Source of the DNA: Mediterraneibacter massiliensis
Lineage (GTDB): Bacteria > Bacillota > Clostridia > Lachnospirales > Lachnospiraceae
NCBI RefSeq assembly: GCF_001487105.1
Contig: NZ_LN913001.1
Location: 1,567,902-1,631,901 of the forward strand
Length of the DNA: 64,000 bases
Direction: 5' to 3'
Below, one piece after another: positions 26,550 through 33,532 of the stretch. Every line of letters starts with the position of its first letter. The first letter of the stretch is position 1. The notes below the pieces were generated by a model. The model worked only from the letters and a program-made list of their open reading frames with translations, was not told where the DNA came from and searched no databases. A program made the translations under genes and the position numbers.

Positions 26550-28055
26550 ATGCGATATCTTCCAGACGGAGTATGGATGCAGAAAGCAGACAAACATACG
26601 ATAGAAAAAATAGGGATCTCTTCTATGGTATTGATGGAACGAGCGGCTCTAAAGACAGTAGAAGTCATGGAGACAGAACAGATCAGGCTGGATAAGGCGC
26701 TGATCGTCTGTGGAAGTGGAAATAACGGTGGCGATGGCTTTGCCATAGCACGCCTTATGAAAGAGAAAGGGTATCTTCCAACGGTTGTATTTGCGGGACG
26801 TGAACAGTCTTTAAGCATGGAATGCCGTACACAGAAGGAAGTTCTGGAAAGGTTAGGGCTTATGTCATGCACAGAGATTCCGTCCAAAGAATATACTGTT
26901 GTAATAGACGCACTTTTCGGTGTGGGATTAAACAGGGATATACAAGGACACTATGTGGATATAATAGCGCAGATGAATCAGATATCAGCTAAGAAGGTTG
27001 CTGTTGATATTCCTTCTGGTATTCATGCAGAGAAGGGATGTGTGATGGGAAATGCATTTAAAGCAGACTTGACAGTTGCCTTTGCCTGTGAAAAGTTAGG
27101 CTGCGTATTATACCCAGGAAAAGAATATTCCGGAAAAGTGCTCCCTGTAGAAATAGGGATCGATCTGGCAATCTTTAAAGAAGAGTTAGGTGTTTGCTAT
27201 ACGTATGAGCAGAAAGATATAGGACGGTATCTTCCCAAAAGAAAGGCAGATTCTCATAAGGGGACTTATGGAAAGGTGCTGATGATCACAGGAAGCTGCG
27301 GTATGGCCGGTGCGGCTTATCTGTCTGCGAAAGCGGCTTATACAGCCGGTGCTGGACTTGTACAGATCTATACGGTTAAAGAGAATCGAACGATCTTACA
27401 GCAGCTTCTTCCGGAAGCAATTATTTCTGTGTATACAGAGTATGAGGAAGTACAGCTTGCAAGTCTTCTTGAGTGGGCGGACGTAGTGTGTATCGGATGC
27501 GGGTTAGGTATGTCGGAAACAGCAGAAAAAATATTGGCAGAAACATTGAAACGAGCAAAAGTTCCTGTAGTTTTGGACGCGGATGGCTTAAACCTGGCAA
27601 GCAGGCATATGGACATACTAGAAGATGTGAAAGCACCTTTGATCTTAACGCCGCATATGAAAGAAATGACGAGATTATTGGGATGCAGTATGGAAGAAAT
27701 GAAAGAAAAACGAAGGGAAAGGCTATTAGATTTTACAGCAAAATACGATGTTGTGTGTGCTTTAAAAGACAGCAGGACGATCGTGTCAGCAAGAGGGCGT
27801 CAGCTCTTTGTAAATACTGCGGGAAACAGCGCAATGGCGAAGGCAGGTGCGGGAGATGTGCTTGCAGGGACGATCACAGGGCTTATCGCCCAGAAGATGT
27901 CCCCTTATGAGGGGTGTGTCCTGGGGGTTTATCTGCATGCCTGCGCAGGCGATGAGGCAAGAAAGGAAAAAGGCGAGTACAGTGTACTTGCGGAAGATTT
28001 GATCTGGGGCATACAAACATGCCTGTATAATACAAAGGAGAGGGAAGTATTATGA
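26550..28055 (+). CDS. nnr: Bifunctional NAD(P)H-hydrate epimerase / ADP-dependent dehydratase
   Basis: 501 aa repair enzyme that restores damaged NADH and NADPH. The N-terminal epimerase (YjeF_N, about 1-215) shows the nucleotide motif GSGNNGGDG at 55-63. The C-terminal ribokinase-like dehydratase (about 225-500) shows ITGSCGMAGAAYL, LDADGLN and the anion-hole motif AGAGDVLAGTI. GGAAAGGCGGGG precedes the ATG. It overlaps alr by 4 bp. A holo-ACP synthase often sits beside nnr in Firmicutes, but none is seen here. Confidence 0.95.
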   Translation: MRYLPDGVWMQKADKHTIEKIGISSMVLMERAALKTVEVMETEQIRLDKALIVCGSGNNGGDGFAIARLMKEKGYLPTVVFAGREQSLSMECRTQKEVLERLGLMSCTEIPSKEYTVVIDALFGVGLNRDIQGHYVDIIAQMNQISAKKVAVDIPSGIHAEKGCVMGNAFKADLTVAFACEKLGCVLYPGKEYSGKVLPVEIGIDLAIFKEELGVCYTYEQKDIGRYLPKRKADSHKGTYGKVLMITGSCGMAGAAYLSAKAAYTAGAGLVQIYTVKENRTILQQLLPEAIISVYTEYEEVQLASLLEWADVVCIGCGLGMSETAEKILAETLKRAKVPVVLDADGLNLASRHMDILEDVKAPLILTPHMKEMTRLLGCSMEEMKEKRRERLLDFTAKYDVVCALKDSRTIVSARGRQLFVNTAGNSAMAKAGAGDVLAGTITGLIAQKMSPYEGCVLGVYLHACAGDEARKEKGEYSVLAEDLIWGIQTCLYNTKEREVL

Positions 28056-29215
28056 AATCATACAGCAGAGTGTGCGCGGAAATTAACTTGGATGCGATCG
28101 CTTATAATATGGAACAGCTAAAAAATAGGATTGGAAAAGAAGGACGCCTTGTGGCTGTTTTGAAAACAGATGGCTATGGACATGGAGCTGTTCCGATCGC
28201 GGAAATGTTTGAAGAGACAGAGTATGTATGGGGGTATGCGACAGCTTCATTAGAAGAAGCTGTGCTTCTGAAAAAGGCGGGGATGAAAAAGCCAGTACTT
28301 GTTCTGGGCTGTATTTTCCCGGAGCAATATGAGGAAATGATACAATATGAGATACGCACTGCTGTCTATACAGAAGAAAGCGCGGTACTGATGGCGGAGA
28401 CGGCAAAGCAGATGGGAAAGACGGCGTATTTCCACATCAAAATTGACACAGGAATGGGACGGATAGGCTTTCCGGTCTGCACAGAAAGTGTAGACTGTCT
28501 CCGACGTATTAGTAAATTTGAACATGTGTGCATGGAAGGAATGTTTACACATTTTGCGAAAGCAGATGAAACAGATAAGACGTATACATTAGAACAGCAT
28601 GAGAAGTTTCAGTGGATGAAGAAGAAAATGGAAGAAAATCATATCCACATACGTTACTATGACTGCGACAACAGCGCAGGGATCATAGATCTGCCTGCTA
28701 TGCGTCATGATCTGGCACGGGCGGGGATCGCCATGTATGGCCTGTATCCTTCACAGGAAGTAAAAAAGGACGCTGTGAAACTAAAACCGGCTCTTGCGCT
28801 TACAAGCCATATTATTTATGTAAAAGAAATAGAGGCAGGTACTTCGATCAGTTATGGCGGTACTTTTATTTCTCCAAAAAAAATGAAAGTTGCAACCATC
28901 CCGGTGGGATATGGAGATGGATATCCCCGTTCTCTTTCAAATAAAGGAGAAGTATTGATACGCGGCAAAAGAGCGAAGATTCTTGGCAGGATCTGTATGG
29001 ATCAACTCATGGCAGATGTGACAGATATAGAAGGAGCTGGCTTTATGGATCCAGTCGTTCTGGTTGGCAAAGACGGCACAGAGGAGATCACGGTAGAAGA
29101 ATTAAGTGAGTTAAGCGGCAGGTTTCCTTATGAATTTATCTGCTGTCTGGGTAAAAGAATTCCAAGAAATTACTGGGCAGACGGCAAAGTAGTGCGGCAG
29201 ATAGATTCTTTTTAG
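28052..29215 (+). CDS. alr: Alanine racemase
   Basis: 387 aa PLP enzyme making D-alanine for peptidoglycan. The PLP lysine is K38 (VLKTDGYGHGA) and the second catalytic base is Tyr268 (SISYGGTF). The C-terminal beta domain has the VPVGYGDGYPR-like segment IPVGYGDGYPR and GRICMDQLMAD. It overlaps nnr by 4 bp and is followed by a mazF-type toxin gene, the same neighbour order as alr-ndoA in Bacillus. Confidence 0.96.
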   Translation: MKSYSRVCAEINLDAIAYNMEQLKNRIGKEGRLVAVLKTDGYGHGAVPIAEMFEETEYVWGYATASLEEAVLLKKAGMKKPVLVLGCIFPEQYEEMIQYEIRTAVYTEESAVLMAETAKQMGKTAYFHIKIDTGMGRIGFPVCTESVDCLRRISKFEHVCMEGMFTHFAKADETDKTYTLEQHEKFQWMKKKMEENHIHIRYYDCDNSAGIIDLPAMRHDLARAGIAMYGLYPSQEVKKDAVKLKPALALTSHIIYVKEIEAGTSISYGGTFISPKKMKVATIPVGYGDGYPRSLSNKGEVLIRGKRAKILGRICMDQLMADVTDIEGAGFMDPVVLVGKDGTEEITVEELSELSGRFPYEFICCLGKRIPRNYWADGKVVRQIDSF

Positions 29216-29296
29216 AAATGCGATCCTTTTTTGAATACCTCCGAGAAAAATGGTAAGGCTTTAAATGAGAAAGTAAAAAATCGGAGTGTGAAAAAA

Positions 29297-29644
29297 TTGA
29301 TCATCAGAAGAGGCGATATCTATTATGCGGACTTAAGCCCTGTAGTCGGTTCAGAGCAGGGAGGAATACGTCCGGTACTTATTATACAGAATAACGTAGG
29401 GAATCGTCATAGCCCGACGGTTATATGTGCGGCAATCACGTCAAAAATGAATAAAGCAAAACTTCCTACGCACATTGAACTTAGTACAAAGGACTATCAG
29501 ATCGTAAAAAATTCTGTCATTTTATTAGAGCAGATACGTACGATCGATAAACAACGATTGAAAGAATTTGTCTGCCACATTGATAGTGGGAAGATGAAAA
29601 AGGTAGAGGAAGCGATCAGAGTCAGTCTGGAGCTTCCTACATAG
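29297..29644 (+). CDS. mazF: MazF/PemK-family endoribonuclease toxin (EndoA-like)
   Basis: 115 aa from the preferred start. The start of the fold, [22 protein letters not shown] followed by IRPVLIIQN, is nearly that of Bacillus EndoA (NdoA), an mRNA interferase cutting at U-rich sites. Catalytic Arg and Thr positions (IRPVL, AAITSK) are kept, so it looks active. The TTG at 29297 is preceded by GGAG with 10 nt spacing and gives the family's usual length. The frame is open back to a TTG at 29231, which has no ribosome site. No mazE-like antitoxin gene lies between alr and this gene. Confidence 0.9.
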   Translation: MIIRRGDIYYADLSPVVGSEQGGIRPVLIIQNNVGNRHSPTVICAAITSKMNKAKLPTHIELSTKDYQIVKNSVILLEQIRTIDKQRLKEFVCHIDSGKMKKVEEAIRVSLELPT

Positions 29645-29649
29645 AGTGC

Positions 29650-29678
29650 TTTACAGAAAGAGAAAAGAGTGCTAAAAT
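29650..29678 (+). promoter_or_regulatory. Promoter of yebC
   Basis: TTTACA (29650-29655), a 17-nt spacer and TAAAAT (29673-29678) lie just after the mazF stop. The predicted leader is about 105 nt and can fold (see the next entry). Confidence 0.55.
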
Positions 29679-29698
29679 TGTAAGGCATGAGTAAGGTT

Positions 29699-29755
29699 TT
29701 GCTGCTGCTTTCTGCAGTTTGCATACAGTACCGGATATGACAGGTCCGGCAGCAA
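29699..29755 (+). other. Possible structured leader RNA (three-way junction) before yebC
   Basis: Three helices can form together. P1 pairs 29699-29704 (TTGCTG) with 29750-29755 (CAGCAA). P2, CTGC/GCAG at 29705-29708 and 29714-29717, directly abuts P1. P3, CCGGA/TCCGG at 29731-29735 and 29745-29749, directly abuts P1 on the other side. The layout is that of a compact three-way junction, but the helices are short and could arise by chance. Confidence 0.25.
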
Positions 29756-29789
29756 TATACGAAGATAGAAGAGGAGATTAAGAAAAGAG

Positions 29790-30521
29790 ATGTCAGGACA
29801 TTCTAAATTTGCAAATATTAAACATAAGAAGGAAAAAAATGATGCTGCAAAAGGAAAGATCTTTACAAAAATCGGAAGGGAACTTGCGGTTGCGGTAAAA
29901 GAAGGCGGAGGCCCAGATCCGGCAAATAACAGCCGCCTGCGCGATGTGATCGCGAAGGCGAAGTCAAACAATATGCCAAATGATACGATTGAACGAAATA
30001 TAAAAAAAGCAGCCGGAGAGGGTTCGGCAGACAATTATGAACATATTACATATGAAGGGTACGGTCCCAGTGGAACAGCGATCATTGTAAAAACGCTGAC
30101 AGATAATAAAAACCGGACAGCATCTAATGTAAGAAATGCATTTACAAAAGGAAATGGAAATGTTGGTACTCCGGGATGCGTCTCCTTTATGTTTGATGAA
30201 AAAGGGCAGATTTTTGTGGCAAAAGAAGATTGTGAAATGGATGCTGACGAATTGATGATGTTGGCTTTAGATGCGGGCGCAGAAGATTTTGCAGAGGAAG
30301 ATGAAAGCTTTGAAATCTTGACGGCGCCAGAAGACTTTAGTGAGGTTCGTTTGAAGTTAGAAGAAGCTGGGGTCATAATGGCAGACGCGGAAGTAACAAT
30401 GATCCCGCAGACTTATGTAGAACTTACAGGCGAGGAGGATATAAAAAATATCCAGAAAACATTGGATCTGTTGGAAGAAGATGACGATGTCCAGGATGTA
30501 TACCACAACTGGAGCGAATAG
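29790..30521 (+). CDS. yebC: YebC/PmpR-family protein
   Basis: 243 aa cytoplasmic protein of the YebC/PmpR/TACO1 family. It begins [21 protein letters not shown], the family signature. It continues with the acidic second domain and ends [14 protein letters not shown]. Members have been described as DNA-binding regulators and, more recently, as translation factors that help at difficult sequences such as polyprolines. The ATG is preceded by GAGGAG at a rather long distance of 13 nt. The next gene starts 11 bp downstream. In many bacteria yebC lies next to ruvC; here it does not. Confidence 0.95.
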   Translation: MSGHSKFANIKHKKEKNDAAKGKIFTKIGRELAVAVKEGGGPDPANNSRLRDVIAKAKSNNMPNDTIERNIKKAAGEGSADNYEHITYEGYGPSGTAIIVKTLTDNKNRTASNVRNAFTKGNGNVGTPGCVSFMFDEKGQIFVAKEDCEMDADELMMLALDAGAEDFAEEDESFEILTAPEDFSEVRLKLEEAGVIMADAEVTMIPQTYVELTGEEDIKNIQKTLDLLEEDDDVQDVYHNWSE

Positions 30522-30532
30522 AAGGAGGAAGT

Positions 30533-31285
30533 ATGATTCAGGATACTCTCAGAGAAGATATGATCGAATTATATAAAAAGACATTTGATTATAAATTCCA
30601 GAAAAAAACATATGAGTCAGATATCAATGAACTAAAGGATACATATGCCCATGTCCTTAGAGCTGCAGCTGCGGCGTGTGAAGGTACAGATGAGGAACTA
30701 GCAGAGGCGGCATCCTTTGTGCCAGAATACGTGGCCGGAGAACTTGCTGCTATTACAAGCAAAAGAAAAAGAGAAGTAGCTGCTCTGGATTACAATATGA
30801 ATATGGTTTCCTATTTTGTTCCTCTGATGGGCGAAGCGCCTTCTTTAAGGGCGAAAGAGATGACACAGAAAATGGTAGAGATCTGGAATGAAAAAATGCC
30901 GGAGTTTAAAATCGGGCATTCTACTGTTGCAGGTATACAGGGCGGATTTAAAAAAGGGATTTTTTGTTATATTACAACAGCCGTATGCCAAAGCCTGGGC
31001 AAGGCTGATGATTGTTATGAATTGACAACGCTTAGAGAATACAGAGATACCTATCTGCTCGGTACTCCAGAGGGAAAAACGCTGGTAAATGAATATTATG
31101 ATATCGCCCCGACCATTGTAAAAAGGATTGATAAAGAGCAAACGGCAAAAGAGATTTACAGCAATATTTGGAAAAATTATATAAACCCATGCATTCACTT
31201 GATCGAATGTGATAAAAAAGAGGAATGCAAAGAACTTTATACTGATATGGTCAGAACACTAGAAACAAAATATCTGTATTCTTAA
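30533..31285 (+). CDS. Uncharacterised protein with a CFI-box-like cysteine motif
   Basis: 250 aa soluble protein with no signal peptide or membrane segment. The N-terminal 140 residues are mostly helical and charged. At 145-176 it carries CYITTAVCQSLGKADDCYEL followed by LREYRDTYLL, with Cys145, Cys152 and Cys161. This resembles the 'CFI-box' C-terminal motif of many bacterial proteins of unknown role. The spaced cysteines could bind metal or sit near a catalytic site, but no function is established to my knowledge. GAAGGAGG precedes the ATG. The gene lies between yebC (11 bp) and metY (28 bp) and is probably co-transcribed with both. Confidence 0.75.
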   Translation: MIQDTLREDMIELYKKTFDYKFQKKTYESDINELKDTYAHVLRAAAAACEGTDEELAEAASFVPEYVAGELAAITSKRKREVAALDYNMNMVSYFVPLMGEAPSLRAKEMTQKMVEIWNEKMPEFKIGHSTVAGIQGGFKKGIFCYITTAVCQSLGKADDCYELTTLREYRDTYLLGTPEGKTLVNEYYDIAPTIVKRIDKEQTAKEIYSNIWKNYINPCIHLIECDKKEECKELYTDMVRTLETKYLYS

Positions 31286-31313
31286 GAAAATGTGTAGTGT
31301 ATAAGGAGAACAA

Positions 31314-32588
31314 ATGAGCAAATATAAAATAGAAACAAAATGTATACAATCTGGTTATGAACCTGGAAACGGAGAACCCAGAGTTCTTCCAATCTATCAG
31401 AGTACGACTTTTCGTTATACAAGCAGTGAACAGATGGGACGACTTTTTGATCTGGAAGAAGCCGGATATTTCTATACAAGACTTCAAAATCCTACAAATG
31501 ATGCAGTTGCTGCCAAAATCTGCGACTTAGAAGGCGGAGCGGCAGCGATGCTGACTTCTTCCGGACAGGCTGCAAATTTCTATGCGATCATGAATATAGT
31601 GGAAGCCGGAGACCATATTGTCTGTGCGTCTGCTCTTTATGGAGGCACATATAATCTTTATGCCCATACGATCCGTAAAATGGGGGTAGAAGCAACTTTT
31701 GTGGATCCTGACTGCACAGAGGAAGAATTAAATGCTGCTTTTCAGGAAAATACAAAAGCTGTATTTGGTGAAACGATTGCTAATCCTGCTCTGGTCGTTT
31801 TGGATATAGAGAAATTTGCAAAGGCAGCTCATAGTCATGGAGTTCCCTTTATTGTAGATAATACATTTGCAACGCCTATTAACTGCCGTCCAATTGAATG
31901 GGGCGCAGATATTGTGACACATTCTACGACGAAATATATGGACGGGCATGCTTCCTGCGTGGGCGGAGCTATCGTAGATAGCGGGAATTTTGACTGGGAG
32001 GCACATAAAGATAAGTTTCCGGGACTTACTACGCCGGATGAGACATATCATGGGATTGTCTATACACAGAAATTTGGCAAAGGAGCATATATTACGAAAG
32101 CGACAGCTCAGTTGATGCGGGATCTGGGGTCTATCCAGGCACCGCAGAATGCATTCCTTTTAAATATCGGACTGGAGACACTGCATTTGAGAGTACCACG
32201 TCACTGTGAAAATGCGCTGAAAGCGGCAAAATATCTTCAGGCACATGAAAAAGTGGCTTGGGTTTCCTATCCATCTCTTTCAGGTGACAAATATTATGAT
32301 CTGGCACAAAAATATATGCCGGAAGGTACATGCGGCGTTCTTACTTTCGGACTAAAAGGCGGAAGAGAAGCGGCGGTCCAAATGATGGATAAATTAAAGA
32401 TGATCGCGATCGTAACACATGTGGCAGACGCGAGAAGCTGTGTGCTCCATCCGGCGAGCCATACACATCGCCAGATGAATGAGCAGGAATTAAGAGATGC
32501 AGGTGTTCAGCCGGATCTGATCCGTTTTAGTGTGGGAATCGAGAATATTGATGATATCATTGCAGATTTAGCACAAGCATTGGAATAA
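31314..32588 (+). CDS. metY: O-acetylhomoserine sulfhydrylase (MetY type)
   Basis: 424 aa PLP enzyme of the Cys/Met metabolism family. The PLP lysine is K207 in HSTTKYMDGHA. The N-terminus (ETKCIQSGYEPGNGEPRVLP) and the long insert around FPGLTTPDETYHGIVY are typical of MetY rather than MetB, MetC or methionine gamma-lyase, as is the length. It makes homocysteine from O-acetylhomoserine and sulfide. AAGGAG lies 6 nt before the ATG. Only 28 bp separate it from the upstream gene, so no S-box or other leader riboswitch fits. A clear terminator follows. Confidence 0.92.
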   Translation: MSKYKIETKCIQSGYEPGNGEPRVLPIYQSTTFRYTSSEQMGRLFDLEEAGYFYTRLQNPTNDAVAAKICDLEGGAAAMLTSSGQAANFYAIMNIVEAGDHIVCASALYGGTYNLYAHTIRKMGVEATFVDPDCTEEELNAAFQENTKAVFGETIANPALVVLDIEKFAKAAHSHGVPFIVDNTFATPINCRPIEWGADIVTHSTTKYMDGHASCVGGAIVDSGNFDWEAHKDKFPGLTTPDETYHGIVYTQKFGKGAYITKATAQLMRDLGSIQAPQNAFLLNIGLETLHLRVPRHCENALKAAKYLQAHEKVAWVSYPSLSGDKYYDLAQKYMPEGTCGVLTFGLKGGREAAVQMMDKLKMIAIVTHVADARSCVLHPASHTHRQMNEQELRDAGVQPDLIRFSVGIENIDDIIADLAQALE

Positions 32589-32591
32589 TTT

Positions 32592-32633
32592 AAAATGGTA
32601 TGGATGTATACAATTTGCATCCATACCATTTTT
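32592..32633 (+). terminator. Terminator after metY
   Basis: A perfect 15-bp stem pairs 32592-32606 (AAAATGGTATGGATG) with 32618-32632 around an 11-nt loop, ending in a T5 run. It begins 4 nt after the metY stop. Confidence 0.85.
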
Positions 32634-32642
32634 CTATATAAT
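32615..32642 (+). promoter_or_regulatory. Possible tepA promoter inside the metY terminator
   Basis: TTGCAT (32615-32620), 16 nt, TATAAT (32637-32642). The -35 box lies in the loop and right arm of the metY terminator, so the two signals share bases. Confidence 0.5.
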
Positions 32643-32726
32643 AGCAGAATAAAATCTGTCCGGAAGCCAGATACTAAAGAAAACGCAAAAGGAAAAATCA
32701 GAGGAAATGGCAGGAGGAAACCGTAT

Positions 32727-33464
32727 ATGAAAAATAACCGGATGGATACAAAAAAGACAGAAGACACAAGAGAAGAAGAGAAAAAAGAAAATGAAGCCAT
32801 AAAAGAAATGGGCGCATTGAAATTTACAGAGAGCAGAAGTGAACATAAAATCCAGCTATTAACGATCATTGGAGAAATAGAGGGACATGAGGCGGTGTCC
32901 GGCAATACAAAAGCAACGAAGTATGAACATCTTCTCCCAAGGCTGGCACAGGCAGAAGAAGATGAGACAGATGGCATTTTAATCCTGCTCAATACGCTGG
33001 GGGGAGATGTGGAGGCCGGACTGGCGATCGCAGAGATGATTGCTTCTTTAAGTAAACCGACAGTATCCTTAGTGTTAGGGGGAAGTCATTCAATCGGAGG
33101 GCCGCTTGCGGTATCAGCGGATTACTCTTTTATCGTACCGACCGGTACGATGATCGTTCATCCGGTACGCTCTACGGGAATGTTCATCGGAGTAATACAA
33201 AGTTATCGCAATATGGAGCGTACTCAGGAGCGTATTACTCAATTTATTGCAGAACATTCCCACATTTCACAGGAGAGACTATTAGAATTGATGTTGGACT
33301 CTACACAGCTTGTCAAAGATGTGGGGACGATGTTGGAGGGAAAAGAAGCAGTCGAAGAAGGGATGATAGACGAAGTGGGAGGAATAAGCCAGGCCTTTGC
33401 AAAGCTTCATGAACTGATAGATGAAAGACAGGAGCAAAGCAGGAAAGAAGATTGTAAAAAATAA
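32727..33464 (+). CDS. tepA: TepA/ClpP-like serine protease
   Basis: 245 aa ClpP-fold protein. After a charged N-terminal tail (about 1-40) the fold shows LLNTLGGDVEAGLAIA, the nucleophile region GGSHSIGG with Ser122 and the histidine region MIVHPVRSTG with His145, equivalent to ClpP GxxxSMG and MIHQP. It is longer and more divergent than ClpP and matches Bacillus TepA (translocation-enhancing protein), which is likewise encoded just before spoIIIE. The start is the ATG at 32727, which has AGGAGG 9 nt upstream. The frame is open further 5' but that part runs into the metY terminator. Confidence 0.88.
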   Translation: MKNNRMDTKKTEDTREEEKKENEAIKEMGALKFTESRSEHKIQLLTIIGEIEGHEAVSGNTKATKYEHLLPRLAQAEEDETDGILILLNTLGGDVEAGLAIAEMIASLSKPTVSLVLGGSHSIGGPLAVSADYSFIVPTGTMIVHPVRSTGMFIGVIQSYRNMERTQERITQFIAEHSHISQERLLELMLDSTQLVKDVGTMLEGKEAVEEGMIDEVGGISQAFAKLHELIDERQEQSRKEDCKK

Positions 33465-33467
33465 ATA

Positions 33468-33496
33468 ATGACACCGTTTTTAAATAATGTTATACT
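33468..33496 (+). promoter_or_regulatory. Promoter of spoIIIE/ftsK
   Basis: ATGACA (33468-33473), one mismatch from TTGACA, then 17 nt and TATACT (33491-33496), directly after the tepA stop and 37 nt before the ftsK ATG. Confidence 0.6.
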
Positions 33497-33532
33497 TGAT
33501 ATAGTATGTTTATTTACCAAAGGGGGAGTTAT

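Noticed and set aside
31286..31313. S-box (SAM) riboswitch before metY
   Set aside because: Only 28 bp separate it from the upstream gene, too short for any known SAM riboswitch.
31330..31350. TGTATACAAT in the metY coding region as a second GntR site
   Set aside because: It lacks the outer half of the palindrome and lies within codons; probably chance.
32595..32726. Longer tepA start at 32595
   Set aside because: It begins inside the metY terminator and lacks a ribosome site; the ATG at 32727 has AGGAGG at good spacing.
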